DNA from: Dyella solisilvae | GTDB lineage: Bacteria; Pseudomonadota; Gammaproteobacteria; Xanthomonadales; Rhodanobacteraceae | Length of the DNA: 64,000 nt | Assembly: GCF_003351225.1 (NCBI RefSeq) | Contig: NZ_QQSY01000001.1 | Span: forward strand, 1,586,824-1,650,823 | Direction: 5' to 3' | Part shown: piece by piece, positions 36,508 to 47,615 of the stretch | Numbering within the stretch: position 1 is the first letter of the stretch | Layout of the letters: every line of letters starts with the position of its first letter | The notes under the pieces: generated by a model | What the model saw: the letters and a program-made list of their open reading frames with translations, nothing else | The model's database searches: none | Told to the model about the DNA's origin: nothing | Position numbers and translations under genes: made by a program

Positions 36508-37690
36508 GGGGCTTGGCCGGCTGCGGATTCTTGGCGATGTGCACCGCATCACCCTCGGCCAGGCCGTCGGGCGGATTGATGATCACGCGGTCATCGCTGC
36601 TCAGCCCCGAGCCGAGCTCCACCGTCTTGCCGTAGTCGCGACGGATGCTCACGCTCTTGAACTTCACGTGGTCGCCGGCGTCCAGCGTGGCCACGTGCAG
36701 ACCCTTGTCGTCGAAGATCAGCGCCTCGGCCGGCACGCGCATGCCCAACGCGGTGGAGCCGATGTTGAAGCTGATGCTGGCGTAGCTGCTGGGCAGCAGC
36801 TTGCCGTCCGGGTTGTCCACCAGCAGCTGCACCAGGGTGGTGCCCGAGGTGGGCGAGATCGCGCGCGCGTCCGCCTCCACCTTGGCGGTGAAGCTCTTGC
36901 CGGGGTATTCGGGGACGCTCAGCGTGGCCTCGTCGCCGCGATGGATCGACGGCGCATACACCTGCGGCACGCGCACGTAGACGCGCAGCTTGCTGGTGTC
37001 CGACACCTGGAACAGAGGGGTGCCGCCGGCGCTGTCCGCGGTGACCAGGGCGCCGACGTCGGTGTTGCGCGCGGTCACGCGACCGTCGAACGGCGCCACG
37101 ATGCGCGCGTACGACTTGAGCGCCTTCAGGCGATCGAGATTGGCCTGGGCCGCGTTGGCCTGCGCCTGCTTGGCGGCCAGGTCGCCGTTGTACTGGTCCA
37201 CCGACTGCTGCGACACCGAATCGGGATCGGTGGCGCGCAGCACCTGCCAGCGCTTGGCGGTGGTGGCCGCCAACGCGGCGTTGGCCCTGGCGCTGGCGAG
37301 GTCCGCCTGCGCCTGCAGCAGCTGCTGGTCGAGATCAGGCGTGTCGATCTCGCCGAGCAGGTCGCCGGCCTTCACCTGGGCGCCGATGTCCTTGTTCCAG
37401 GACTTCAGGTAGCCACTGGTGCGCGCATAGATCGGCGCGTTGGTGAACGCATCCATCTGCGCCGGCAGTTCCAGCGGCGCCTTGCCGTTGCCGCCTTCGG
37501 GCTCGGCGATCACCACGGTGGGGATGGCCTGCTCGTCGGTCCATTGGCGCAGGCTGCGCGCCTCGGTCAGGCGGGTGGTGACGCCGATCACCACGATCGC
37601 GCCGAGCACGGAGGCGCCGATCGCGGCGGCCAGTCGCAGGCGACGCGGCGACGGCGTCGATTCCGGAAGCGAAGTGAGATGCTCAGACAT
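36494..37690 (-). CDS. RND efflux periplasmic adaptor (HlyD/MFP family)
   Basis: 398 aa membrane-fusion protein. One N-terminal transmembrane helix (about 22-42) is followed by a split lipoyl domain (IYARTSGYLKSWNKDIGAQVKAGDLLGEID and IVAPFDGRVTARNTDVGALV) around an alpha-helical hairpin (about 110-180), then beta-barrel and membrane-proximal domains. It bridges the RND pump and outer-membrane factor. The start at 37690 overlaps the pump gene by 8 bp and the stop overlaps the outer-membrane factor gene, so the three are translationally coupled. Confidence 0.92.
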   Translation of the reverse strand: MSEHLTSLPESTPSPRRLRLAAAIGASVLGAIVVIGVTTRLTEARSLRQWTDEQAIPTVVIAEPEGGNGKAPLELPAQMDAFTNAPIYARTSGYLKSWNKDIGAQVKAGDLLGEIDTPDLDQQLLQAQADLASARANAALAATTAKRWQVLRATDPDSVSQQSVDQYNGDLAAKQAQANAAQANLDRLKALKSYARIVAPFDGRVTARNTDVGALVTADSAGGTPLFQVSDTSKLRVYVRVPQVYAPSIHRGDEATLSVPEYPGKSFTAKVEADARAISPTSGTTLVQLLVDNPDGKLLPSSYASISFNIGSTALGMRVPAEALIFDDKGLHVATLDAGDHVKFKSVSIRRDYGKTVELGSGLSSDDRVIINPPDGLAEGDAVHIAKNPQPAKPHEKA

Positions 37691-40600
37691 GGACAGGTTC
37701 TCCGGCAATAGCGGCCGAATCAGAAGCGCGGCCACGCCGCGCATGCACGATGGAAAACACCACGGGAACGAAGATCAGCGTGGCGGTGGTGGCGAACAGC
37801 AGGCCGCCGATGACCGCGCGACCCAGCGGCGCGTTCTGCTCGCCGCCATCGCCCAGGCCCAGCGCCATCGGCACCATGCCGATGATCATGGCCAGGGCGG
37901 TCATCAGCACCGGTCGGAAGCGCACGAAACCCGCTTCGCGCGCAGCCAGCGTCGCGTCGCCGTGGAAGGCCAGGCGCTCGCGGCAGAAGCTCACCACCAG
38001 CACCGAGTTGGCGGTGGCCACGCCCATGCACATGATGGCGCCGGTGAGCGCAGGCACCGACAGCGAGGTGTGGGTGACGAACAACATCCACACGATGCCG
38101 GCCAGCGCGGCTGGCAACGCCGTGATGATCACGAACGGATCGGTCCACGACTGGAAGTTCACCACGATCAGCAGGTACACCAGCACGCCCGAGCCGAGCA
38201 GGCCGAACAGCAGGCCCGAATAGGCATCGTGCATGGTCTGCACCTGGCCCAGCAGCGCGATGGTGGCGCCCTTGGGCTTGTCCTTCTCGGTGTCCGCGAG
38301 GATCTGCCGGATGTCCGACGCCACCGCGCCGAGGTCGCGGCCCTGCGTGGTGGCGTAGATCTCCACCATCGACTGGATGTTGTACTGGCTCACCACCATG
38401 TTGCTGTGGCCACGCGAGACATCGGCCAGCGCGCCGAGCACCTGCGGGTTGCCGCCGGCCTTGGCCGTGATCGGCAGGTTGCTCAGCTGCGACAGCGAAT
38501 CGAGCCGGTACTGCGGCACCTGCGCGGAAATCGCGTAGGTCACGCCGTTGTCGGGATTGAGCCAGTAGGTCGGCGCCACCTGCGAGGTACCGGACAGGTC
38601 GGCGACCAGGCTGCTGGTCACGTCACCCTCGGTCAGCCCCAGCAGCTGCGCGCGCGTGCGGTCGACGTCGATGCGGAACGAGGGCTCTGCCTGCGACTGC
38701 TGGATGCGTGCATCAACCACGCCGGGAATCTGGCGGATGCGGTTGAGCAGCAGGTTGCCGTATTCGAAATTCTTGTCGAGGTGGAAGCCGCGGATCTGCA
38801 GATCGATCGGCGCCGGCGAACCGAAGTTGAGAATCTGGCTGACGATGTCCGCCGGCGGAAACGAGAACACCGTGCCCGGGAACAGCCGCGGCAGCTTCTC
38901 GCGCAGGAGCTTCACGTACTCGGCGCTCGGGCGGTGGCCTTCCTTCAGCGAGATCTGGATGTCGCCATCCTGTTCGCCGACTTCGCCGGTGTTGTTGTAG
39001 ATGGTGTTGATCGAGCTGGCGTAGGTGCCGATGTTGTCGACCATCGCCTCCAGTTCGTCCGGCGGAATCACCTCGCGTATCGCCTTCTCCATGTCCGCGA
39101 ACTGCGCCGCCGTCACTTCCACGCGGGTGCCGACCGGCGCACGGGCATGCACCAGGATCTGGCCGCCATCCACGTCCGGGAAGAAATTCCGACCGAGGCC
39201 CGGCAGCAGCAGGAACGACAGCAGCACGAAGCCGAGGAATCCCAGCACGAACACCTTGCGATGCTGGAGCGCGAGGTTAAGCAGGCCGCTGTAGCCGGCG
39301 CGAAACTTCTCGAAGCGCTCCACGAAGCCACGCTGGAAGCGGCCGAGCACCGACGTCGGCGGCGGCAGCGGCAGGTGCTGGCCGTGCTCATCCACCGTCG
39401 CCGGATGCGGATGCAGCAGGTACTTGGCCATGGTCAGCACGAGCGTGCGCGACAGGATGAACGAGAAGATCATCGCGAAGATCACCGCCTCGGCCATCGG
39501 CACGAACAGGAAGCGAGCCACGCCCGGCAGGAAGAACATCGGCACGAACACGATGCAGATGCACAGCAGCGACACGAAAGCCGGCACCACGATCTGCGCC
39601 GAGCCGTCGATGATCGCGGTGATCACGTCCTTGCCCTGCTCCAGGTGCCAGTTGATGTTCTCGATGGTCACCGTGGCTTCGTCCACCAGGATGCCCACCG
39701 CCAGCGCCAAGCCACCCAGCGTCATGATGTTGAGCGTCTGGCCCATCGCCGACAGGGTGAACACCGAGCCAAGCACCGCCAGCGGGATCGAGGTGGTGAT
39801 GATCAGGGTGGAACGCCAGCTGCCGAGGAACAGCAGGATCATCAGACTGGTCAGCGCGGCGGCGATGATGCCTTCGCGGATCACGCCGTTGATCGAGGCG
39901 CGCACGAACAGCGACTGGTCGCCGATCGGCGTCACCGAGAGATTGTCCGGCAGCGCGTCCTTCATCTCGCCGAGCTTGTCGCGCACGCCGGCGACGATGG
40001 CCAGCGTCGACGTCGAGCCATTCTTCAGCACCGACAGCAGGGTCGAGCGCACGCCATCGACGTGCACGATGTTGGTCTGCGGCGGGTTGCCGTCGCGCAC
40101 GTGGGCCACGTCGCGGATGTAGATGGTGGTGCCGTTCGCCGTCTTGATCGGCAGGTCTTCAAGCTCCTGCACGTGCGTGACGGCGTTGTTGAGCTCCATC
40201 ACGTATTCGAACTTGCCGATCTTCTGCGTTCCGATCGGGCTGATCTGCTGTTGCGCAGCCAGCGCATTGGCCACGTCCTGCGCCGACAGGCCGCGCGCCT
40301 GCAGCGCGGCCGGATCCACGTCGAGCTGCACCTGGCGGGTCTTGCCGCCGAACGGATAGGGGATCGCCGCGCCAGGCACCGTCACCAGCTGCGGGCGCAG
40401 CAGGTTGAGGCCGATGTCACCCAGCTGCTGCTCGCTCAGGCCCTTGCCCGACAACGCGAGCTGCACGATCGGCACGGTGGAGGCGTTGTAGTTGACGATC
40501 AGCGGCGGCGTCGCGCCCGGTGGCATCTGCTTGAGCAGCGTCTGCGCGATCGCCGTCACCTGTGCGTTGGCGACAGCGATGTTCACGCCCGGCTGGAAGA

Positions 40601-40886
40601 AGATCTTGGTGATGCCCATGCCATTGAGCGATTCCGACTCGATGTGCTCGATGTCGTTCACCGTGGTGGTGAGTACGCGCTCGAACGGCGTATTCATGCG
40701 TCCGGCCATCTGGTCGGGCGTCATGCCGGTGAACTGCCACGACACCGCGATCACCGGAATGTTGATTTCCGGAAAGATGTCGGTGGGCGTGCGCAGGGCC
40801 GCCATCACGCCGAAGATGAAGATCAGCAACGCGAAGACGATGAAGGTGTAGGGCCGCGTGAGCGCGATCCGGACGATGCCAAGCAT
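37683..40886 (-). CDS. RND-family efflux pump, inner-membrane subunit
   Basis: 1067 aa AcrB/HAE-like pump with 12 helices and two large periplasmic loops. The N-terminus TRPYTFIVFALLIFIFGVMAALRTPTDIFPEINIPVI is typical of the family. The TM4 proton-relay motif is GILVDEATVTIEN (one Asp followed by Glu, where many drug pumps have DD), and the TM10 region reads GVATANSVLVVSF, lacking the Lys of the GKNAILIV motif. It therefore belongs to a subgroup distinct from AcrB. ATG 40886 is chosen; a TTG at 40925 is possible. First gene of the pump operon. Confidence 0.93.
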   Translation of the reverse strand: MLGIVRIALTRPYTFIVFALLIFIFGVMAALRTPTDIFPEINIPVIAVSWQFTGMTPDQMAGRMNTPFERVLTTTVNDIEHIESESLNGMGITKIFFQPGVNIAVANAQVTAIAQTLLKQMPPGATPPLIVNYNASTVPIVQLALSGKGLSEQQLGDIGLNLLRPQLVTVPGAAIPYPFGGKTRQVQLDVDPAALQARGLSAQDVANALAAQQQISPIGTQKIGKFEYVMELNNAVTHVQELEDLPIKTANGTTIYIRDVAHVRDGNPPQTNIVHVDGVRSTLLSVLKNGSTSTLAIVAGVRDKLGEMKDALPDNLSVTPIGDQSLFVRASINGVIREGIIAAALTSLMILLFLGSWRSTLIITTSIPLAVLGSVFTLSAMGQTLNIMTLGGLALAVGILVDEATVTIENINWHLEQGKDVITAIIDGSAQIVVPAFVSLLCICIVFVPMFFLPGVARFLFVPMAEAVIFAMIFSFILSRTLVLTMAKYLLHPHPATVDEHGQHLPLPPPTSVLGRFQRGFVERFEKFRAGYSGLLNLALQHRKVFVLGFLGFVLLSFLLLPGLGRNFFPDVDGGQILVHARAPVGTRVEVTAAQFADMEKAIREVIPPDELEAMVDNIGTYASSINTIYNNTGEVGEQDGDIQISLKEGHRPSAEYVKLLREKLPRLFPGTVFSFPPADIVSQILNFGSPAPIDLQIRGFHLDKNFEYGNLLLNRIRQIPGVVDARIQQSQAEPSFRIDVDRTRAQLLGLTEGDVTSSLVADLSGTSQVAPTYWLNPDNGVTYAISAQVPQYRLDSLSQLSNLPITAKAGGNPQVLGALADVSRGHSNMVVSQYNIQSMVEIYATTQGRDLGAVASDIRQILADTEKDKPKGATIALLGQVQTMHDAYSGLLFGLLGSGVLVYLLIVVNFQSWTDPFVIITALPAALAGIVWMLFVTHTSLSVPALTGAIMCMGVATANSVLVVSFCRERLAFHGDATLAAREAGFVRFRPVLMTALAMIIGMVPMALGLGDGGEQNAPLGRAVIGGLLFATTATLIFVPVVFSIVHARRGRASDSAAIAGEPVHV

Positions 40887-40938
40887 GCGGGGGATTTCCG
40901 TGCGCGAAATGATGCGTCGCGACAAATTTTCGCACGGG

Positions 40939-40971
40939 CTTCATGCGCACGACTCACTCGTGCGCATGAAG
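40939..40971. promoter_or_regulatory. Perfect 14-bp dyad between the two-component and pump operons
   Basis: Arms CTTCATGCGCACGA (40939-40952) and its exact complement (40958-40971) surround CTCAC. It is 29 bp beyond the sensor-kinase stop and 52 bp before the pump start, all on the minus strand. No T-tract follows, so it may be either a weak terminator/attenuator or an operator for pump expression. Confidence 0.5.
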
Positions 40972-41000
40972 ATATTTTCATGTTCCCGCCGAAGGGGCGC

Positions 41001-42431
41001 TCAGGCGGCGCTGGTCGTGACTTCCGGCACGGTGCGCGACAGGCAGGTGCCCGGCTTTTCGCTGGGCTCGAGCGCATAGCAGTACAGCGTGAGACGCGCG
41101 CCGCTGGCGGCTTCGCCGATCTCCAGCGCGTAGCCGTGCAGGCGCACGATGGCGCTGACGATGCTCAGGCCCAGTCCGGATCCGGCGGTGGTCGGTGTGT
41201 TGTCGCCACGATAGAAGCGGCGCGTGACCGCTTCGCGCTCGTCGGCGGGAATGCCCGGACCGCTGTCGATGATGTCCACGCGCGGGCCGCGCTTGTCCAT
41301 GCTGGCGCGCAGGCTCACCTTGCCGCCGGCCGGCGTGAACTTGATCGCGTTGCCGACCAGATTGGCCAGCGCCTCGAACATCAGGTGCGCGTCGGCGCGA
41401 ATCGGCGTCAGCGTCTGCACATCGAGCTCGAACGGCTGGCCGCGATCCTCGGCCACCGGTGCGTAGAACTCGTGCACCTGCCGCAGCACCTGGCCCACGT
41501 CCACCTCGTCGAAGCAGGCGGCGCGATTGCGGTCTTCCAGCTCCGACACGCGCAGCAGGGCGCGGAAACGCGCCAGCACCGCGTCGATGTCCACCATGCA
41601 GGCCTCCACCAGCGCCGCTTCCGGCGCGCCCTCCAGCTGTTGCTGGGTGCGATACAGGCGCGCGCGCAGACGCGTGAGCGGCGTGCGCAGGTCGTGCGCG
41701 ATGTTGTCGCATACGCCCTTCACTTCGTTCATCAGGCGCTCGATTTCGCCGAGCATGGTGTTCACGATGCCGGCCAGCTGGTCCAGCTCGTCGCTGCGCC
41801 GGCTCACCGGCAGGCGTTTGGACAGGTCGCCCTGGCGGATCGGATCGGTGGCGTCCTGCAGCGCGCGTATGCGTTTCTCAGGCCCCCGCCGCAGCAGGAA
41901 GCCGCCGAGCAGGCCGGGAATGATGGTGAGCGACACGCCCCACAGCAGCGCGCGGCGGATGATCGCGCCGATGCCGTCGATGGTGCTGGTGTCCTTGGCG
42001 ATCACCAGGATGTCGCCATTGCTCAGCGTGGTGGCGAGACCGCGCGCGCGCACGCGCTCGGCGTCGCGATCGGGGCGCGGCAGGCCGTGCTGGAGCGGAT
42101 GGACCTGGCCATCCTGCGGCAGCGACTGAGGCAGGTGCTCGATATTGCCGGCGACCGGGCGGTGGTCGTGGTCGAACAATCCCACCGACATGATGCCGTG
42201 CGGATCGATCGCGGCGGCGGCGTCGACCGTGGCGGCCAGGCGCTCCGGATCGGTCACCGCCATGTAGTGCATGCGCTGCAGCAGCAGCTGGTCGATCACG
42301 CGGTTGAGATAGTTGGTGGTCTCCCACTGGATCACCCCGACCAGCACCGAGCCCCACAGCACGAACAGCGCGCCGTAGATCACGATCAGTCGCGAGGTAG
42401 CCGAATGCCAGGCGTTGGGTCGCGTGCTCAT
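41001..42431 (-). CDS. Two-component sensor histidine kinase
   Basis: 476 aa. Two transmembrane helices (about 16-36 and 150-172) enclose a periplasmic sensor of roughly 115 residues. A HAMP region follows, then the HisKA box AHDLRTPLTRLR with phospho-acceptor H246, N box NLVGNAIKFTP, G1 DSGPGIP and G2 GSGLGLSIV. It presumably phosphorylates the OmpR-type regulator encoded immediately upstream, whose stop overlaps its start by four bases. Its position just before the RND operon suggests it senses an efflux substrate or envelope stress. Confidence 0.93.
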   Translation of the reverse strand: MSTRPNAWHSATSRLIVIYGALFVLWGSVLVGVIQWETTNYLNRVIDQLLLQRMHYMAVTDPERLAATVDAAAAIDPHGIMSVGLFDHDHRPVAGNIEHLPQSLPQDGQVHPLQHGLPRPDRDAERVRARGLATTLSNGDILVIAKDTSTIDGIGAIIRRALLWGVSLTIIPGLLGGFLLRRGPEKRIRALQDATDPIRQGDLSKRLPVSRRSDELDQLAGIVNTMLGEIERLMNEVKGVCDNIAHDLRTPLTRLRARLYRTQQQLEGAPEAALVEACMVDIDAVLARFRALLRVSELEDRNRAACFDEVDVGQVLRQVHEFYAPVAEDRGQPFELDVQTLTPIRADAHLMFEALANLVGNAIKFTPAGGKVSLRASMDKRGPRVDIIDSGPGIPADEREAVTRRFYRGDNTPTTAGSGLGLSIVSAIVRLHGYALEIGEAASGARLTLYCYALEPSEKPGTCLSRTVPEVTTSAA

Positions 42432-43123
42432 GGTGTCACCGCCGCCTCATGCGAGGCCGCCATCATGTAACCGGTGCCGCGCACCGTGTGGATCAGCGCC
42501 GGCTGGCCGGCGCCGTCGATCTTGCGGCGCAGGCGGCCGATGTGCACGTCGATCACGTTGGTGCCCGGATCAAAATGAAAGCCCCACACGGTCTCGAAGA
42601 TCATCGTGCGGGTGACGACCTGCCCCGAGTTGCGCATCAGGAACTCGAGCAGGCGGTATTCGGTGGGTTGCAGGGTGAGCGGCTGGCCGTTGCGATAAGC
42701 CACGTGACTGACCAGATCCAGCTCCAGGTCGCCCACGCGCAGGCGCTGTGCGGCCTGCGGCTGACGCCGGCGCAGCAGCACCTCGGCGCGTGCGGCCATT
42801 TCGTCCGGCGCAAAGGGCTTGGTCAGGTAATCGTCGCCGCCGGCGCGCAGGCCGCGGACGCGTTCGTCCACGTCGCTGAGCGCGCTGATCATCAGCACCG
42901 GCGTGTCCACCTGGGAGCGGCGCAGTTCCGCCACCACGTCGATGCCGTCCATGCCGGGCAGCATGCGGTCCAGAGTCACCAGCTCGTAGTCGCCCTGGCG
43001 GGCGCGCTCCAGACCTTCGCGGCCGTCGCCCACCCAGTCGGCGGTCATGCCGTGCACGCTCAACTCCGCGACGATCTCGCGCGCGGTGGTTTCGTCGTCC
43101 TCGATGACCAGTACTCGGGGCAT
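42428..43123 (-). CDS. OmpR-family response regulator
   Basis: 231 aa. The receiver domain has the acidic pocket ED9D10, phospho-acceptor D52 (LVTLDRMLPGMDG) and the conserved lysine in YLTKPF. A C-terminal winged helix (about 130-225) contains the LQPTEYRLLEFLMRNSGQVVTR and GTNVIDVHIGRLRRKID motifs. Start: ATG 43123; an upstream TTG at 43153 would add ten residues. It forms an ATGA-overlapping pair with the sensor kinase and probably controls the downstream RND operon. Confidence 0.93.
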   Translation of the reverse strand: MPRVLVIEDDETTAREIVAELSVHGMTADWVGDGREGLERARQGDYELVTLDRMLPGMDGIDVVAELRRSQVDTPVLMISALSDVDERVRGLRAGGDDYLTKPFAPDEMAARAEVLLRRRQPQAAQRLRVGDLELDLVSHVAYRNGQPLTLQPTEYRLLEFLMRNSGQVVTRTMIFETVWGFHFDPGTNVIDVHIGRLRRKIDGAGQPALIHTVRGTGYMMAASHEAAVTP

Positions 43124-43180
43124 GGGCGGGGTGACAGTGAATGTCCTGTCCAACGGGCGCGGGGTCGGCCATGACCCCGC

Positions 43181-43209
43181 AAAACCAAACGGCCCCGAAC
43201 GGGGCCGTT
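43181..43209 (-). terminator. Intrinsic terminator of rpoH
   Basis: On the minus strand a 9-10 bp GC stem (AACGGCCCC / GGGGCCGTT, 43188-43209) is followed by TTGGTTTT. It lies 25 bp beyond the rpoH stop and separates rpoH from the downstream response-regulator gene. Confidence 0.85.
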
Positions 43210-43233
43210 GGCATGTTACGCCGTTCGGAATGC

Positions 43234-44091
<858 letters not shown>

Positions 44092-44120
44092 GTGTGGAAC
44101 CTCCTGAATGAGGGATCAGC

Positions 44121-44147
44121 TTAGCACTCGGGTGTTGAGAGTGCTAA
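44121..44147 (-). promoter_or_regulatory. CIRCE operator (HrcA site) in the rpoH leader
   Basis: TTAGCACTC (44121-44129), nine bases, GAGTGCTAA (44139-44147): an exact match to the CIRCE consensus, the binding site of the HrcA heat-shock repressor. It lies 30 bp upstream of the rpoH ATG, where HrcA would block the promoter or 5' leader. On the minus strand TACTAT just upstream may be the -10 element, but a -35 was not clear. Confidence 0.93.
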
Positions 44148-44277
44148 AGGCCCCGGCGAGTTCCGGCGCCTTTGATGAACTGAATAGTACAGGAATTTGG
44201 GACACACGTCCAGTGGTGCATCCCAGGGGAGGCGCCACTATGCCGGCCGGGCGGTTCAGAGGGAGTGAAAGGCCCGT

Positions 44278-44979
44278 TCAGCCGAGTTCGGCGCGAGCTG
44301 GCAGGGACCAGTCGATCGGGGCTACTCCGCGGCTTTCCAGATACCGGTTCGCCGCCGAGAAGTGCCCGCAACCGAGGAAACCCCGGTGCGCCGACAAAGG
44401 AGATGGGTGCACCGACCGCAGAATGCAATGCCGGTCGCCGTCGATCAGCTGGCCTTTGCGCTGGGCGTAAGAGCCCCACAGCATGAACACCAGGCCTTCC
44501 CGCCCGCGGTTGAGGGCGTCGATGGCGGCATCGGTGAACCCCTCCCAGCCTTTGCCCTGGTGGGAAGCCGCCTGCGCCTGCTCGACCGTCAGCACCGCAT
44601 TGAGCAGCAGCACGCCCCGGTCGGCCCAGGGGGTGAGGCAGCCATGGTCCGGCGGGGCGATGTCCAGGTCCCGGCGGATCTCCTTGAAGATGTTCTGCAG
44701 CGACGGCGGCGCCGGGATGCCCGGGCGCACCGAGAAGCACAGCCCGTGTGCCTGGTTCGGCCCGTGGTACGGGTCCTGGCCCAGGATCACCACCCGCACC
44801 GCGTCGAACGGCGTGTGGTCGAAGGCGGCAAAGATCTCCGGGCCGGGCGGATAGATCACCTTGCCGGCCTGTTTCTCCGCGCGCAGGAAATCACCGAGCG
44901 CCTGCATGTCGGGGCGCTGCAGGTAGTCGCCGATACGGTCCTTCCAGGACGGCTCGAGCCGAACGCGATCCTCGGTCAT
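44278..44979 (-). CDS. ung: Uracil-DNA glycosylase, family 1
   Basis: 233 aa. It carries the water-activating motif GQDPYHG, the uracil-stacking [15 protein letters not shown] with the specificity Asn, and the DNA-intercalation loop [11 protein letters not shown]. It removes uracil from DNA in base-excision repair. The start overlaps the stop of the double-receiver gene by four bases (ATGA). rpoH follows 186 bp downstream on the same strand after its own CIRCE-controlled promoter. Confidence 0.96.
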   Translation of the reverse strand: MTEDRVRLEPSWKDRIGDYLQRPDMQALGDFLRAEKQAGKVIYPPGPEIFAAFDHTPFDAVRVVILGQDPYHGPNQAHGLCFSVRPGIPAPPSLQNIFKEIRRDLDIAPPDHGCLTPWADRGVLLLNAVLTVEQAQAASHQGKGWEGFTDAAIDALNRGREGLVFMLWGSYAQRKGQLIDGDRHCILRSVHPSPLSAHRGFLGCGHFSAANRYLESRGVAPIDWSLPARAELG

Positions 44980-45818
44980 GCCGCTTCGTCGTGTTCGCGC
45001 TGGTGCTGCGACACGCGCAACTGGAACAACAGCTTGGTGATCAGGAGCTTTTCCTCGATGGGCTTTTCGACCAGGTCGTTGGCGCCCGCGCGCAGCAGGG
45101 CCGCCTGGTTGACCGGGTTCTCGTCGCCCGTCATCACCAGCACGGGCAGCCGGCCCTTGCCGTAGCCGTAATCACGCCGGACCCGCTCGAGCAGATCGCC
45201 ACCGGTGAGCTCGCCCTTGAGGCTGACGTCGGTGAGCACGATGTCGGCGCCCACCCTGCCCTGCGCCTTGGCGGTCTCGAGCAGCGCCAGCGCATCCTCG
45301 GCGCTGATCACGTGATGCACGGTCAGGCCGTGTTTCTCCAGGATGCGCCGGGTCGCCAGCGCCACCACGCGGCTGTCCTCCACGTACAGCACCTCGCCTG
45401 CCGCGCTGTCGGCCGGACGCGCATAGCCGCGAATGAACTCCGCCAGCGCCTGGAAGCCCAGCGACTTGTCGAAATAGTCGGTGACGTGCTCACCCAACGT
45501 GCGGCTGAGCAGCCGGCCCTCCACGTCGCCCGAGACGACGACGATGGGAACATAGGCCTGGGCGGCCGACTCGCGCACGTGGCGGGCCAGCTCCAGGCCG
45601 TCCATATCGGGCAGGCGCAGCGCAATGGTGATGAAGTCGAAGGCGCCGGTTTCCAGCATCTCGCGCGCTTCCGCGCCGCTGCCGGCGCCGACCACGTCGG
45701 AGTCGGGCAGCTCGGCCTTCAGCACGCGCGCGATCAGCTGGCGCACCACCTTGGAGCCGTCGACCACCAGCACCTTGGGCGCGTTTCCCATCACTCGACT
45801 GCTGAAACTTCCGCTCAT
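44976..45818 (-). CDS. Double-receiver protein (REC-REC)
   Basis: 280 aa made only of two response-regulator receiver domains. The first (about 14-135) is degenerate: the phospho-acceptor position is A66 ([12 protein letters not shown]) and the acidic pair is D20-G21, although the Lys (K118) remains. The second (about 141-270) is complete: E147-D148, D197 ([10 protein letters not shown]), T in VLVMTGDEN, and K in VEKPI. It has no output domain, so it probably acts by protein contact. It is coupled to ung by ATGA overlap and follows ftsX by 136 bp. Confidence 0.88.
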   Translation of the reverse strand: MSGSFSSRVMGNAPKVLVVDGSKVVRQLIARVLKAELPDSDVVGAGSGAEAREMLETGAFDFITIALRLPDMDGLELARHVRESAAQAYVPIVVVSGDVEGRLLSRTLGEHVTDYFDKSLGFQALAEFIRGYARPADSAAGEVLYVEDSRVVALATRRILEKHGLTVHHVISAEDALALLETAKAQGRVGADIVLTDVSLKGELTGGDLLERVRRDYGYGKGRLPVLVMTGDENPVNQAALLRAGANDLVEKPIEEKLLITKLLFQLRVSQHQREHDEAA

Positions 45819-45954
45819 CCCCTATCTTCCACGTGTTGGCCGGCGCTCCCTGTCGGCAATGTGTCGGCGCGCCATCCTTGCGCCCTGATGCCCTGTGCCA
45901 GACCCCGCCACCCTCGCATTACGCCCACGGCTCGGCCGTGCGCTCGCGCACGGT

Positions 45955-46937
45955 TCAGGCGGCCTTGCGCAATTGCCAGGCGCTGACCAGGCGGGCGCCC
46001 AGCCAGCCCAGCACCGCCGCCGCCACCGGCACGGCGGCCAGCAGCCAGGGTGGCAGCACGTCCACCTGCAGCTTGCCGGCGTAGACCTTGCCCAGGCGCG
46101 CGACCGGGTCGGCAAGGGCCAACTCCACCGCCACCGCGAAACCGGCCGCCAGCACGCCAGCGAACAGACCGTACCAGATGCCGGCATACAGATAGGGGCG
46201 ACGCACGAAAGCGCGACTGGCGCCCACGAGCATCAGCACGCCGATCTCCTCGCTGCGGCTGGCGATGTCCACGCGCACCGTATTGCCCACGACCAGCAGC
46301 ACCGCAACCGCCAGCAGCACCGCCAGCACCAGCACCGCGCGTTTGCCTACGCCCAGCAGCGCCTCCAGGCGCTGGCGCCAGGTACCGCTGTCCTGCACCT
46401 GATCGACGCCCTGCATGTCGCGCATGTCGGCGACCAGCCGGTCGACACTGTCAGCGCTCGCGCCGGGCGTGGGCAGCACCTCAAGCACAAAGGGCAGCGG
46501 GTTGTTGTCCAGCGTATGCAGCGCGCCGGAGAAGCCCTGCATCTTGGCCAGCTCATCCATGCCCTGCGCGGGCGTCTTCACCGTGACCGAGGCCACGTCG
46601 CTGTGGTCGCGCAGCTTCCTGGCCATCAGGTCGGCCGCGGAGCCGCCCTGCCCAGGCTGCAGGAACACGCTGATGGTCTGGTTCTGGCCCAGCGCATCGC
46701 CCATCTTCTGCAGGTTGCCCAGCAGCAGGTAGAAGGTGAGCGGCAACGCCAGCGCGATGGCCATCACCGCCACGGTCAGCAAGGTGCCGACCGGGCGCGA
46801 CATCAGTCGGCGCAGGCTGGAGCCGGCGCTCCAGCCATGGTGCTCGCGCCAGCTCGCGACCGGGCGCGGCTTCGAGCGGACGCCGCGCGTCTGGTCGGAA
46901 AGCAGCGGGCTTTCCATCGGGAATTCCGGCTGCGTGC

Positions 46938-46941
<4 letters not shown>
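45955..46941 (-). CDS. ftsX: Cell-division ABC transporter permease FtsX
   Basis: 328 aa. A cytoplasmic N-terminus precedes TM1 (about 54-76). A periplasmic domain of about 120 residues (cell-wall hydrolase activator contact) follows, then three helices (about 200-225, 250-275, 295-318) with the conserved IASRSEEIGVLMLVGAS coupling region. With FtsE it gates amidase-driven septal peptidoglycan splitting. The start overlaps the ftsE stop by four bases (ATGA). Confidence 0.94.

Positions 46942-47615
<674 letters not shown>

Noticed and set aside
37440-42470. A 1676-codon open frame on the plus strand
   Set aside because: It is antisense to the overlapping RND pump, adaptor and sensor-kinase genes, is composed of His/Arg/Gln-rich sequence typical of a GC-rich shadow frame, and matches no family.
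43034-43153. Longer TTG start for the response regulator at 43153
   Set aside because: The added ten residues (MDRTFTVTPP) have no ribosome site and do not belong to the receiver fold; ATG 43123 fits the family better.
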